In this document: one piece after another, positions 7,168 to 14,905 of the stretch | Layout: each line of letters starts with the position of its first letter | How positions within the stretch are numbered: position 1 is the first letter of the stretch | Assembly (NCBI GenBank): GCA_046261635.1 | Contig: JBHEOL010000172.1 | Coordinates: 1 to 44,850, forward strand | Direction: 5' to 3' | Origin: JBHEPS01 sp046261635 | GTDB taxonomy: Bacteria; Acidobacteriota; Thermoanaerobaculia; Gp7-AA8 | DNA: 44,850 bases | Made by a program: the position numbers and the translations under genes | Notes under the pieces: model-generated | Seen by the model: the letters and a program-made list of their open reading frames with translations, nothing else | Databases searched by the model: none | What the model was told of the DNA's origin: nothing

Positions 7168-8514
7168 TCACTGCTGGTACCTCTGCTCGTAGAAGTCGAG
7201 CATCTTCTGAATTTCCTCCTTGCTCAGCCCGTGCTTCCAGGCGTGCTCGGGCATCTGGAGTGCTGCCGTGGTGACGCCCGGCATGGCATGCTCGGCCTGG
7301 GGCAGGAACTTGTTGTAGAAGTGCTTCGAAACTTCATAGAACCCGTGCCACTGGGTGAAGTCGGGTCCCATCATCGACGCCCCCATCCGAGCGCGGCGTC
7401 CTTCGTGGTGCCACAGTTCGTAGAACGTCCATTCGAGCTCTTCGTCGAACGGAGTCGGCGTGATCTTCCCCTCGGCCCTGAGGGTCTCCATGATGTCGTT
7501 GGCCGGGATCGCGAACTTGTCGTTGTAGAGCCCGACCGCGTCATCGAACATCTGGAAGTAGTTGGTGGTCCAGGTCTCGCCGTGGCATTCGAGGCAGACC
7601 TTGGTCATCCTGTCGCGGCGAATCTCCCACTCTTCGAGCCGCTTGGAGACGACCGGACGCAGAGTCCATGAGATGCGGTCGCCGATGTCGTGCGTGATTT
7701 TCTGGGTCGGCGTGGCGCTCATGTGGCACGTGGCACACGTGGGTGCGGCGGTGTAGTTCTTTCCCACGATCCACTCGTCGGCATCGAGATTCATCGCCTC
7801 GCGATGAGCGACGAACATGATCCCGTGCTTCGATTCCTCGAAGATCTCGATCTGCGGGTGATCCGGTCCCATGTGGCACCGGCCGCAGGTTCGCGGCTCA
7901 CGCGCCTGCGCCTTCGAGAAGTGATGACGCGTATGACAGGCGGTACAGGTGCCGATGGATCCGTCCGGGTTGACTCGGCCGATTCCGGTGTTCGGCCAGC
8001 TCCCCGGAAGAGGGACGCCTTTGTCGCTCACCTGGACGACCGAACCGTGACACTGTTTGCAGCCGAGGTTCGCGCCAGGCACGCCTTCGATGACCTCGCC
8101 GAGAATGTTGTCGAGGGAACCGATGAACTCAGCGGCCTTCGCATGGTGGGAGTCGGTGAACTGGTCGAACTGCTCCTTATGGCAGCTTTCGCAGTCCCGC
8201 GGGCTGGGGACCATTGCGACCTGATATCCCTCGTGAACCCAGAGGTCCTTGTCGCCCTCCTTCGCCTGGTGGCAGGACATGCAGCCGATTCCCTTGGCGG
8301 CATGGACCGACTTCTCCCACTGCCGTGAAAAGTCGACTGCCGCATGCTTTTCATCGTGACAGTTGATGCAGGCGCGCGTGACTTCGTCGGCGTGATACCG
8401 CGCCGTCTTCTCCGGCTTCGCGCGCTCTTTCTCGATCCAGCCGACGGCGATGGCCGACGCCGTGAAGGCCACGGCGAAGAGCGCTACGAGTACTTTCTTG
8501 AAATGCAAGCTCAT
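7168..8514 (-). CDS. Octaheme cytochrome c of the hydroxylamine oxidoreductase (HAO) family
   Basis: 448 residues with exactly eight CxxCH motifs (C49, C78, C108, C152, C190, C210, C260, C307). An N-terminal hydrophobic segment at about residues 8-25 is a signal or anchor. The segment around heme 6 (CGRCHMGPDHPQ, EESKHG) and the late block MGPDFTQWHGFY are typical of the HAO family. There is no CxxCK, so it is not NrfA or ONR. Known relatives either oxidise hydroxylamine, when a tyrosine is cross-linked to the catalytic heme, or reduce nitrite or hydroxylamine in the tyrosine-less epsilon-HAO type. The nap neighbours favour the reductive role. The start at 8514 has AGGAGGG upstream; an ATG at 8535 overlaps the cytochrome b stop but lacks an SD. 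Confidence 0.85.
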   Translation of the reverse strand: MSLHFKKVLVALFAVAFTASAIAVGWIEKERAKPEKTARYHADEVTRACINCHDEKHAAVDFSRQWEKSVHAAKGIGCMSCHQAKEGDKDLWVHEGYQVAMVPSPRDCESCHKEQFDQFTDSHHAKAAEFIGSLDNILGEVIEGVPGANLGCKQCHGSVVQVSDKGVPLPGSWPNTGIGRVNPDGSIGTCTACHTRHHFSKAQAREPRTCGRCHMGPDHPQIEIFEESKHGIMFVAHREAMNLDADEWIVGKNYTAAPTCATCHMSATPTQKITHDIGDRISWTLRPVVSKRLEEWEIRRDRMTKVCLECHGETWTTNYFQMFDDAVGLYNDKFAIPANDIMETLRAEGKITPTPFDEELEWTFYELWHHEGRRARMGASMMGPDFTQWHGFYEVSKHFYNKFLPQAEHAMPGVTTAALQMPEHAWKHGLSKEEIQKMLDFYEQRYQQ

Positions 8515-8531
8515 GCTCCCTCCTGAAGAGC

Positions 8532-9638
8532 TCATGACAGGGCTTCCCAGATCAGAAAAACGATCACCGTGGCGAGGAAAGCGCCCCCCACCACCGGTGC
8601 GATCTCGAGTTCGGGTTTACGGCGGCGGATTGCGCCGTCGATGAAAGGCCAGAAAAGGATTCCAAGGCCGGCGACGATGATCCCGGTCATGCCGAGCCAC
8701 AGCGGTGCGATCTTCAGCCACCTGAAGGCGGGGTAGAAGTACCACTCGGGCTTGACGTGGAGGGGGGTCACCTGCGGATTCGCCGGCTCACCGAGATGAG
8801 CCGGGAAAATCATCGCCAGCATCGTCACGGCGGTGACCAGGACCAGGCCGACGATCAGCTCCGTCGTCACATGATCAGGAAAGAACGCGAAGTAGCGGTT
8901 GGGATCGAACCTCTTCTTCCCCTCCCGATCCTCCTCCACGGTGATCGGCCGTTCCTGCACCTCTTTCGGGGCGTCGAGCTCCATGACCCCGTGGATCCTG
9001 AGGAGGAAGACGTGGAGGCCGATCAGAACCAGCGCCAGGACCGGCATCGCTCCGATATGCAGCACGTAAAGCCGCGTCAGCGTCGTCGGGGTGACCGTTG
9101 CGCCACCCCGCAGCAGCGCCGCGGTCCAGGGACCGACGAGCGGAAGCTGCCCCGCCACGTTCGTTCCGACCGTCGCCGCCCAATAGGAAAGCTGATCGTA
9201 AACGAGCGCGTAGCCCGTGAACGCGAACCCGAGCGTCACTCCGAGAAGCGCGACGCCCACCATCCAATTCAGCTCGCGCGGCTTCCGGTACGCGCCGGTG
9301 AAAAAGACCCGGATCGCGTGAAGGGCGACCGCCACGATCATCAGGTTCGCCGTCCAGTGATGCACCGAGCGAATCCACCAGCCGAACGGCACCGCCTCCT
9401 GGATCCGCTGCACCGATTGCCAGGCTCTTTCAGGGGAGGCTTCGTAATAGAACGTCAGCAGAATCCCCGTGGCGATCTGGATACCGAGAAGAATCAGGGG
9501 GGTGCCACCCAGCGCGTACCACCAGTTCTTCATGTGGTGCGGGATCGGTTCTTTCGACAGCTCCTCGAATACCTCGATGTCGACCGGCACTCGTTCCTTG
9601 ATGAACCGCTGCCACGAATTGACTCGTGTCGTCGTCAT
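8532..9638 (-). CDS. Cytochrome b, fused b6/subunit IV type, of a Rieske/cyt b complex
   Basis: 368 residues. The heme ligands are visible: H93 and H107 on one helix with 13 residues between, and H194 and H209 on another with 14 between. The 14-residue spacing is the b6 type. The quinol-oxidation motif PEWY is intact in the C-terminal half (HVKPEWYFYP), so the Qo site should work. Transmembrane helices lie at about 43-63, 96-113, 126-146 and 195-214, with three or four more after residue 255. The ATG follows the Rieske stop by one base, with GGAGG inside the Rieske 3' end. No cytochrome c1 gene follows; the next gene is the HAO-family octaheme cytochrome, so the soluble acceptor is probably a multiheme protein of this operon. 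Confidence 0.9.
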   Translation of the reverse strand: MTTTRVNSWQRFIKERVPVDIEVFEELSKEPIPHHMKNWWYALGGTPLILLGIQIATGILLTFYYEASPERAWQSVQRIQEAVPFGWWIRSVHHWTANLMIVAVALHAIRVFFTGAYRKPRELNWMVGVALLGVTLGFAFTGYALVYDQLSYWAATVGTNVAGQLPLVGPWTAALLRGGATVTPTTLTRLYVLHIGAMPVLALVLIGLHVFLLRIHGVMELDAPKEVQERPITVEEDREGKKRFDPNRYFAFFPDHVTTELIVGLVLVTAVTMLAMIFPAHLGEPANPQVTPLHVKPEWYFYPAFRWLKIAPLWLGMTGIIVAGLGILFWPFIDGAIRRRKPELEIAPVVGGAFLATVIVFLIWEALS

Positions 9639-9639
9639 C

Positions 9640-10089
9640 TCACGCCTCCGCCACCGGCACGGTCACGAAGACCTTGTCCTGGTCGAGTCGCACCGTGAAG
9701 GAAGCGAGCGGCGATGGAGGCGGACCGGCCGTCACCTTTCCGGCCGTGTCGAATCGTCCGTCGTGGCAGGGACAGAGGAAGTTCTTCTCTCGCGAATCCC
9801 AGCCGACCTGGCAACCGAGATGCGTGCACACCGAGGAGAAGACCCTCACGTCCCGCTCCCCGAGCCGGACCGCCAGCAGGTCGTTGCCCAGTACCGAACG
9901 GAAGCTGCGGCTCGCGCCGACCGGAAGGTCTCCGAGCTGAGTCAGCAGGATTTCTTCGGCGCTCCCGCGCCGCGCCGGAACGAGGAACCGGCGAAAGTAA
10001 TCAGCAGCAAGAACAAATCCGGGGATGAGCGCCAGGCCCATCACCAGGTTCGCAAGAAAATCGCGTCGTCGTAAGCGGGACCAGTTCAT
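9640..10089 (-). CDS. Rieske iron-sulfur protein of the quinol-oxidising complex
   Basis: 149 residues from the ATG at 10089, which has GGAGGAGTC directly upstream; a longer frame to 10143 lacks an SD. A short RRRDFLANL stretch and a hydrophobic segment (about 15-30) form a Tat-type N-terminal anchor. The 2Fe-2S ligands are complete: CTHLGC and CPCHDG, followed by the GPPPSPL proline loop. The protein takes the first electron from quinol at the Qo site of the adjacent cytochrome b. It is the first gene of the respiratory operon. The long leader upstream carries a 24-bp palindrome. Confidence 0.92.
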   Translation of the reverse strand: MNWSRLRRRDFLANLVMGLALIPGFVLAADYFRRFLVPARRGSAEEILLTQLGDLPVGASRSFRSVLGNDLLAVRLGERDVRVFSSVCTHLGCQVGWDSREKNFLCPCHDGRFDTAGKVTAGPPPSPLASFTVRLDQDKVFVTVPVAEA

Positions 10090-10131
10090 GACTCCTCCGG
10101 GTTGATCCCTGGAGCGAGGCAGGTGCCGCGG

Positions 10132-10147
10132 AGCCCGTTTCAATCCA
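10132..10147 (-). promoter_or_regulatory. Weak candidate sigma-54 promoter before the Rieske gene
   Basis: On the minus strand TGGATTGAAACGGGCT has GG and GC separated by 10 bases, the invariant -24/-12 spacing of sigma-54 promoters. Otherwise it matches TGGCACG-N4-TTGCW poorly. It lies about 45 bases before the Rieske start, downstream of a palindrome and next to a gene for a sigma-54 activator. It is the only correctly spaced candidate I found in the leader. Confidence 0.25.
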
Positions 10148-10282
10148 ATCCACTGATTCCGTTCTACTTGCGGACTTCAAAGGCCTCGTGACCGGACGGG
10201 TCATTCGGCAGCGGATTTCCGTGTCACGTCTCACGCAAATGAGCCGAAACGACTGACGGATCTAGGCTTAGTGGGCTCGGTC

Positions 10283-10306
10283 GAATCGGCAGTCGACTGC
10301 CGATTC
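10283..10306. promoter_or_regulatory. 24-bp perfect palindrome in the leader of the bc-HAO-nap operon
   Basis: The half-site GAATCGGCAGTC is followed directly by its reverse complement, with no spacer. It lies in the 320-base gene-free stretch between the regulator stop (10410) and the Rieske start (10089), about 195 bases upstream of the latter. No T run follows on either strand, so it does not look like a terminator. Distance and symmetry fit an upstream activating site for the NtrC-type protein encoded next to it. Nothing else was recognised in this gap beyond the weak sigma-54 candidate. Confidence 0.5.
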
Positions 10307-10409
10307 CGCTCTCCGGAGGAAGTTCATTGCGAACCGTGGGGAGGTGACGACCGGCGCCGGAAGCGAAACGTCGGTGGGGAGAGAACGCGGGAACAGAGGC
10401 TCTTTCAGC

Positions 10410-11789
10410 TCAGCCGGCCACAGTGGGGGACCCGCGTTCCCTCTCGCGGGGTCCCCGGACGAGCCCGTGCTTGCGAAGAAGGTTGTAGAGCTGACGGGGG
10501 GAGATGGCGCTCTTCCTGGCGACCTCCGACAGCCTTCCACCCCACGCCTGCATCGCCTGCTCGAGATACTTGCGCTCGAACTCGTCGACCACGTGCTGCT
10601 TTTCCACCTGGAATGGGGCGAGGAGGAGCTGGCCCGAGTCGCGCGGGCAGCGCAGGCGACCGCCCTGACTGAGGATGACGAGTCGCTCGAGCGTGTTCTC
10701 GAGCTCTCTCACGTTCCCTGGCCAGCGTTGCGCGGAGAGCCAGGCGATCAGGTCGGAATCGATGTCGGTGATTTCCTTCTCGTGGCGCTGGGCGAGACGA
10801 GGAAGGATGAAGTGAACCAGGTCGGGGATGTCTTCGCTGCGTTCCCGCAGCGGCGGGATATGGATCGGCACGACGTTGAGCCGGTAGAACAGATCCGCGC
10901 GGAACTCGCCCGCCTCGACCTCGGCATGCAGATCGCGGTGAGTCGCCGCCACGATGCGAAGGTCGACCGCCTGGCCCGCATCGGACCCTAGGGGTGTGAC
11001 CTCTCCATCTTCGAGCAGTCGAAGGAACTTCGGCTGCAGGCTCTGCGGAAGATCGCCGATCTCGTCGAGAAAGAGCGTTCCGCCGTGCGCGGTGAGAGCG
11101 CGCCCCTGCCGCATGCGCTCGGCGCCCGTGAACGCGCCGCGGGTATGGCCGAACATCTCGGCCTCGAGCAGCGTCTCCGGAATGGCAGCGCAGTTGAGCG
11201 CGACGAATTTCTTCTGAGAGCGTCGGGAAGCGGCGTGGATCGCCCGGGCCACGACCTCTTTCCCGGTCCCGGTCTCGCCGGTGATGAGCACGGTCACTTC
11301 GGTGGGGGCGACGTCCGCAATCAGCTCCCTCATCCTCTCGATGGCGGAAGATCGGCCGACCAGCTGGCCGGCGGCCGTGGAGAGCCGCGTGTCCCGCAGA
11401 TCACGCCTCAGCCTTCGCAGCTCCACCGCCCTGCCGAGGACGAGTCCCAGCTCTTCGTAGTCGAGCGGCTTCGGCAGATACGTGAACGCACCGATCTTCA
11501 TCGCCTCGACCGCCAGCCTCTCGTCTCCATGCCCCGTGATCATCACCACCGGAACATCGGGCGCCCGGCGGTGGAGGTAGCGAAGCACATCCATGCCAGA
11601 CATGCCCGGAAGAAGATAGTCGACGACGATCACGTCCGGCTGGATTTCCGGGAGCATCGATAGCGCGATGCTTCCCTCGCTCGCTGCATGGACGACGTAA
11701 CCCTCGCGCTCGAGCGCCACGGACATGACGCGGACCGCGACGGGTTCGTCTTCCACGACGAGGACGACCGGAGGACGAGGACGCTTCAT
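10410..11789 (-). CDS. NtrC-family sigma-54-dependent response regulator
   Basis: 459 residues in three domains. The receiver (about 8-122) has the phosphoacceptor D57 in VVDYLLPG and the conserved lysine in LPKPLD. The AAA+ domain has Walker A GETGTGKE (171-178), the sigma-54 contact motif GAFTGA (218-223) and Walker B LFLDEIGD. The C-terminus is a Fis-type helix-turn-helix (SEVARKSAISPRQLYNLLRKHGL region). It remodels sigma-54 RNA polymerase at promoters bound through upstream sites. Its start overlaps the kinase stop by ATGA, so the two are a coupled pair. The next genes downstream on the same strand are the Rieske/cyt b/octaheme/nap operon, its most likely target. Confidence 0.93.
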   Translation of the reverse strand: MKRPRPPVVLVVEDEPVAVRVMSVALEREGYVVHAASEGSIALSMLPEIQPDVIVVDYLLPGMSGMDVLRYLHRRAPDVPVVMITGHGDERLAVEAMKIGAFTYLPKPLDYEELGLVLGRAVELRRLRRDLRDTRLSTAAGQLVGRSSAIERMRELIADVAPTEVTVLITGETGTGKEVVARAIHAASRRSQKKFVALNCAAIPETLLEAEMFGHTRGAFTGAERMRQGRALTAHGGTLFLDEIGDLPQSLQPKFLRLLEDGEVTPLGSDAGQAVDLRIVAATHRDLHAEVEAGEFRADLFYRLNVVPIHIPPLRERSEDIPDLVHFILPRLAQRHEKEITDIDSDLIAWLSAQRWPGNVRELENTLERLVILSQGGRLRCPRDSGQLLLAPFQVEKQHVVDEFERKYLEQAMQAWGGRLSEVARKSAISPRQLYNLLRKHGLVRGPRERERGSPTVAG

Positions 11790-12856
11790 CGCGAAACGAG
11801 ACGCGCAACAACGCGCGCGCCTCCCTCCGGAGGATTCGAGACCTCGAGATCTCCACCATGAAGGCGGCAGACCTCGCGCATGATCACCAGCCCCAGTCCC
11901 GTCCCATCGGGACGCGTCGTGACGAACGGCTCGAACAGATGGTCGAACACCGCCTGCGGGAAACCGGGACCGTCGTCACGAATCTCGATCTCGAGCCACT
12001 CGCCTTCGGGTTTCGTATCCATGGAGACCTCGAGCGTCACCCGGCCGCGAGGCCCCGCGGCCCACACGGCATTCTCGACGCCGTTGTTGACGAGACGCCG
12101 GAAGAGCTCCGGATCGAGATTGACCTCGGGAAGCGACGGCGGCACGGTCAGCCGGACACCGGAACCGCTCGGGCGCAAGGTCTCGCGCAGCAGCTTCCCG
12201 ACATCGGTTTTTTGTGGATTCGGACGGAGTGGCCGGGTGACCTCGCGTAGATGGTCGATGAGCCCGCCGAGACGTCCCAGCTGATTCGAAACGATCTCGA
12301 GCATCTCGCGCGAGGCCGGGTCGGCCGACACCCGGGATGTGAGGTTGTGGACCGCCCCCGCGATGATGTTCAGCGGGTTCTTGACCTCGTGAGCCAGCTT
12401 GGCGGCCATCCTGCCCAGACCCGAGAGCTTCTCCTGATGAACGAGTTGCTCTTCGAGGACCTTCTGCCGCCGAACGTCCTGAGCCATCCAGACGACGCCG
12501 CGAAACTCCCCCTCCGGGCTCCCGATGCGGGCGTACTGAACCCGCCATCCATTGGCGCGCTCGATGACCAGCGGGTGCTGCCGTGCCTCGTCCGTCGAAC
12601 GGAAACGGTCGAATACTTTGCCGAGAGCCTTCCTCGACCGCTCCGGGTGGCACTCGGCGACCGAGCGACCGACCCTCTGCCCGACCCCTCGAATCCGGTC
12701 CGCAAGAGGATTGCAGAATACGATGCGCTCCTGCTCGTCGGTGATGATCAAGCCGGCCGGGAGGCTGCGCAGAACGTCCTCGTAGAAGGCGAGCTTCCGC
12801 TCAGCCTCGGCGAGGCGCTCATCGACACGGATTCCCGTGGACTTGACGGCGGTCAC
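11786..12856 (-). CDS. Soluble PAS-domain histidine kinase paired with the NtrC-type regulator
   Basis: 356 residues, no membrane segment. A PAS domain covers about 25-130. It contains a CHP motif (C69-H70-P71 in SVAECHPERS) like that in some PAS folds linked to redox or small-ligand sensing. The dimerisation domain has the phosphoacceptor H156 in LAHEVKNPLN. The ATPase domain shows an N box (NNGVENAV), G1 (DDGPGF), F box (FEPFVTT) and G2 (GTGLGL). The NtrB-like layout is that of a cytoplasmic sensor, so it should read an internal redox or nitrogen-oxide cue rather than periplasmic nitrate. The start is a GTG whose AGGAG lies almost directly against it, which is unusual; no better start was found. 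Confidence 0.9.
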   Translation of the reverse strand: MTAVKSTGIRVDERLAEAERKLAFYEDVLRSLPAGLIITDEQERIVFCNPLADRIRGVGQRVGRSVAECHPERSRKALGKVFDRFRSTDEARQHPLVIERANGWRVQYARIGSPEGEFRGVVWMAQDVRRQKVLEEQLVHQEKLSGLGRMAAKLAHEVKNPLNIIAGAVHNLTSRVSADPASREMLEIVSNQLGRLGGLIDHLREVTRPLRPNPQKTDVGKLLRETLRPSGSGVRLTVPPSLPEVNLDPELFRRLVNNGVENAVWAAGPRGRVTLEVSMDTKPEGEWLEIEIRDDGPGFPQAVFDHLFEPFVTTRPDGTGLGLVIMREVCRLHGGDLEVSNPPEGGARVVARLVSR

Positions 12857-12934
12857 GCTCCTGAACGTAGCAGCGAACGTCGGGGAAGCGCATAGCCAAC
12901 ATCACACGCCGGAAGGATGTTCGTCACCCTCGGC

Positions 12935-13264
12935 TCAGCGCTTCGAGCCCGAAGGCTTCCCCTCCAGGTCGCGGATCCAGGTCCAGACCGCAACGGCCGA
13001 CGGCAGGCCGACCACGCTGGCCGAGAGAGCGACGATCTGCTCCATCTCTTCCAGGGTCGCCCCGGCGTCGCGTGCCTTGCGGACGCTCGAGTGCACGCCC
13101 CCTTCCCGCATGGCGCCGATCGACAGGGCGAGCTTCATCAGCCGGACGTTTTTTTCGTCGAGCGGCCCCTGGCTGCCCGCCTCGCCCAGCAGGTCCCAGG
13201 CCTGGCGCACCTTAGGAAACTGCTTGCTGAACTCCTGGAAAGTCTTCGGGGGTTTGCTCTTCAT
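12935..13264 (-). CDS. Carboxymuconolactone decarboxylase-like (CMD/AhpD-fold) protein without CxxC
   Basis: 109 residues from the ATG at 13264, chosen for its AAAGGAG SD; an upstream extension to 13405 has none. The pattern KNVRLMKLALSIGAMREGGVHSSVRKARDAGATLEEMEQIV is that of the small all-helical CMD fold. In AhpD-type peroxidase partners the stretch before the histidine carries CxxC. Here those positions are glycine, valine and serine, so thiol redox activity is unlikely. The conserved histidine remains. It may be a decarboxylase-like or structural member of unknown substrate. It lies 78 bases upstream of the kinase gene on the same strand, but no shared function is evident. Confidence 0.75.
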   Translation of the reverse strand: MKSKPPKTFQEFSKQFPKVRQAWDLLGEAGSQGPLDEKNVRLMKLALSIGAMREGGVHSSVRKARDAGATLEEMEQIVALSASVVGLPSAVAVWTWIRDLEGKPSGSKR

Positions 13265-13451
13265 CGAAACTCCTTTGCCGCGAATTGGCCCTTGAAGTGA
13301 CCTGGAGAGCGTTCTACCACAATCGCGGACCCCGTTCGGTGATCGCTCCACCGACATCTCGAGGAGCGCAGCGAAGCGCGCCCGATGCTCGGGTTTCGGC
13401 GTCATTCTGAGCGAGTAACCGCCCTATGGCTGCTCGGACGAGGAGGGGTCA

Positions 13452-13913
13452 TCAGGGATCTTCGACCAGAATCTCGGTTTTCAGCGACCTGGCGATGAAG
13501 CACTCCTCATGGGCCGCTGCGTGAAGCGAGCGGAGCTCCTCGGGCGTGGGCCCGGAGCCGCCGACAAACTCGATCTTCGGCCGCAACGTGATTCGAGTGA
13601 ACGCGAGTTTTCCTTCCGGACCGGGTTCCATCACGCCGACGGCGTGGTCGAGATAACACTCGACCACGAATCCCCGCCGAGCAGCGAGGGAAAGGAACCA
13701 GAGCATGTGGCAGCTCGACGCGGAAGCCACGAGGGCCTCCTCCGGATCGACGGCCGCTTCGGACGAGAGGGGAACCGGAACCACCCGGGGAGAGGAGGAT
13801 GCAGGCACGACCACGCCGCCATCGAAGCGCCACTCGTGCGCGCGGGCGTAGCGATTGTCCGTGAACTTCGCCCCGTTTCTCCGCCAGGAGATCATCGCTT
13901 CGTACCGATGCAC
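13452..13913 (-). CDS. OsmC/Ohr-family protein
   Basis: 153 residues from a GTG at 13913 with AAAGGAGG upstream. Longer in-frame starts would overlap the kinase gene and lack an SD. OsmC-family marks are DPEEALVASASSCHMLWFLSLAAR with the first reactive cysteine, and HEECFIARSLKTEI with the second. These proteins reduce organic or lipid hydroperoxides with the two cysteines. The exact subgroup and thiol donor are not clear. The gene stands just downstream of the lpx-mtnP-kinase run on the same strand, 25 bases after the kinase stop, so it may be the last gene of that run. Confidence 0.85.
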   Translation of the reverse strand: MHRYEAMISWRRNGAKFTDNRYARAHEWRFDGGVVVPASSSPRVVPVPLSSEAAVDPEEALVASASSCHMLWFLSLAARRGFVVECYLDHAVGVMEPGPEGKLAFTRITLRPKIEFVGGSGPTPEELRSLHAAAHEECFIARSLKTEILVEDP

Positions 13914-13938
13914 CCGCGCCTCCTTTGTCCGAGAGGCG

Positions 13939-14868
13939 TCAGGATACATCCGTGGCGTCATAGTCGCCGAACTCGGTCAGCTCCCTGAACTCGCGATAAC
14001 GCCTCTCGATCTCCTCGCGCCCGATTTCCTTCAGCCGGTCGAGCGAGAACGCCTCCACGTTGTACGAGGCCAGGACGCTGCCGAAGATGATCGCCCGCCT
14101 CAGCTTGCCCTCGGAGTGATCCGATCCAGAGGCGAGGTAGCCGAGGAACCCGCCCGCAAACGTGTCGCCCGCGCCTGTCGGATCGAACACCGCTTCCAGC
14201 GGATAGGCGGGAACCGCAAAGACCCGATCCTGCGTGACCATGAGGACGCCGTATTCGCCGCGTTTGATGACGATCGTCTTCGGCCCAAGTTCGAGAACCC
14301 TGCGCGCACCCTGAACGAGGTTCGCTTCCCCGGTGAGCTGCCTCACCTCGCCTTCGTTGATGACGACGAGATCGACGAGGCGGATCGTCTTCTCCAACTC
14401 GGCCTTTCTGGACGAGATCCAGTAGTTCATCGTGTCGAGAGCGACGAGCCCGGGCCGCTCGACCTGCGCGAGCACGGTACGCTGCAACTCGGGGTCGATG
14501 TTCGCCAGGAAGAGAACGTCGGGACGGCGAAACGATTCGGGAAGCTTCGGGTTGAAGTCCGCGAAGACGTTCAGGTCCGTGGCCCGGGTCTCCGCGACAT
14601 TGAGGTCGAACCCGTACGCTCCGCTCCAGTGAAACGTCTTGGCACCGCTGACGCGCTCGAGCCCTCCGAGATCGATCCGGCGGTTACGGAACACCTCGAG
14701 ATGTTCCTCGGTGAAGTCGTCGCCGATGACACCGACGAGCTTCACGTCCGTGAAGAAGGAGGCGGCGACCGAAAAGTAGGTGGCGGAACCGCCGACCACT
14801 TTTTCGGCCTTTCCAAAGGGAGTTTCAATGGTGTCGAAAGCCACACTTCCGACGACGAGAATGGACAA
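13939..14868 (-). CDS. PfkB-family sugar/nucleoside kinase
   Basis: 309 residues from a TTG at 14868 with GGAAGGAG seven bases upstream; no ATG or GTG is suitably placed. The N-terminus SILVVGSVAFDTI and VVGGSATYFSVAA are the ribokinase-type substrate region. The C-terminal DPTGAGDTFAGGFLGYLA holds the anion hole and catalytic aspartate. PfkB kinases phosphorylate sugars or nucleosides with ATP. Its place 37 bases after mtnP suggests a salvage substrate such as adenosine or a ribose-containing product, but sequence alone cannot name it. Confidence 0.85.
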   Translation of the reverse strand: MSILVVGSVAFDTIETPFGKAEKVVGGSATYFSVAASFFTDVKLVGVIGDDFTEEHLEVFRNRRIDLGGLERVSGAKTFHWSGAYGFDLNVAETRATDLNVFADFNPKLPESFRRPDVLFLANIDPELQRTVLAQVERPGLVALDTMNYWISSRKAELEKTIRLVDLVVINEGEVRQLTGEANLVQGARRVLELGPKTIVIKRGEYGVLMVTQDRVFAVPAYPLEAVFDPTGAGDTFAGGFLGYLASGSDHSEGKLRRAIIFGSVLASYNVEAFSLDRLKEIGREEIERRYREFRELTEFGDYDATDVS

Positions 14869-14905
14869 GACAGAGCTCCTTCCTGGGCCTCGAGAAGGCG
14901 CAGTC

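Noticed and set aside
7168..8514. Octaheme protein as NrfA or octaheme nitrite reductase (ONR)
   Set aside because: All eight motifs are CxxCH; NrfA and ONR carry a CxxCK catalytic heme.
10225..10250. GGCTCATTTGC-like element on the minus strand as a sigma-54 promoter
   Set aside because: GG and GC are only 7 bases apart; sigma-54 promoters need 10.
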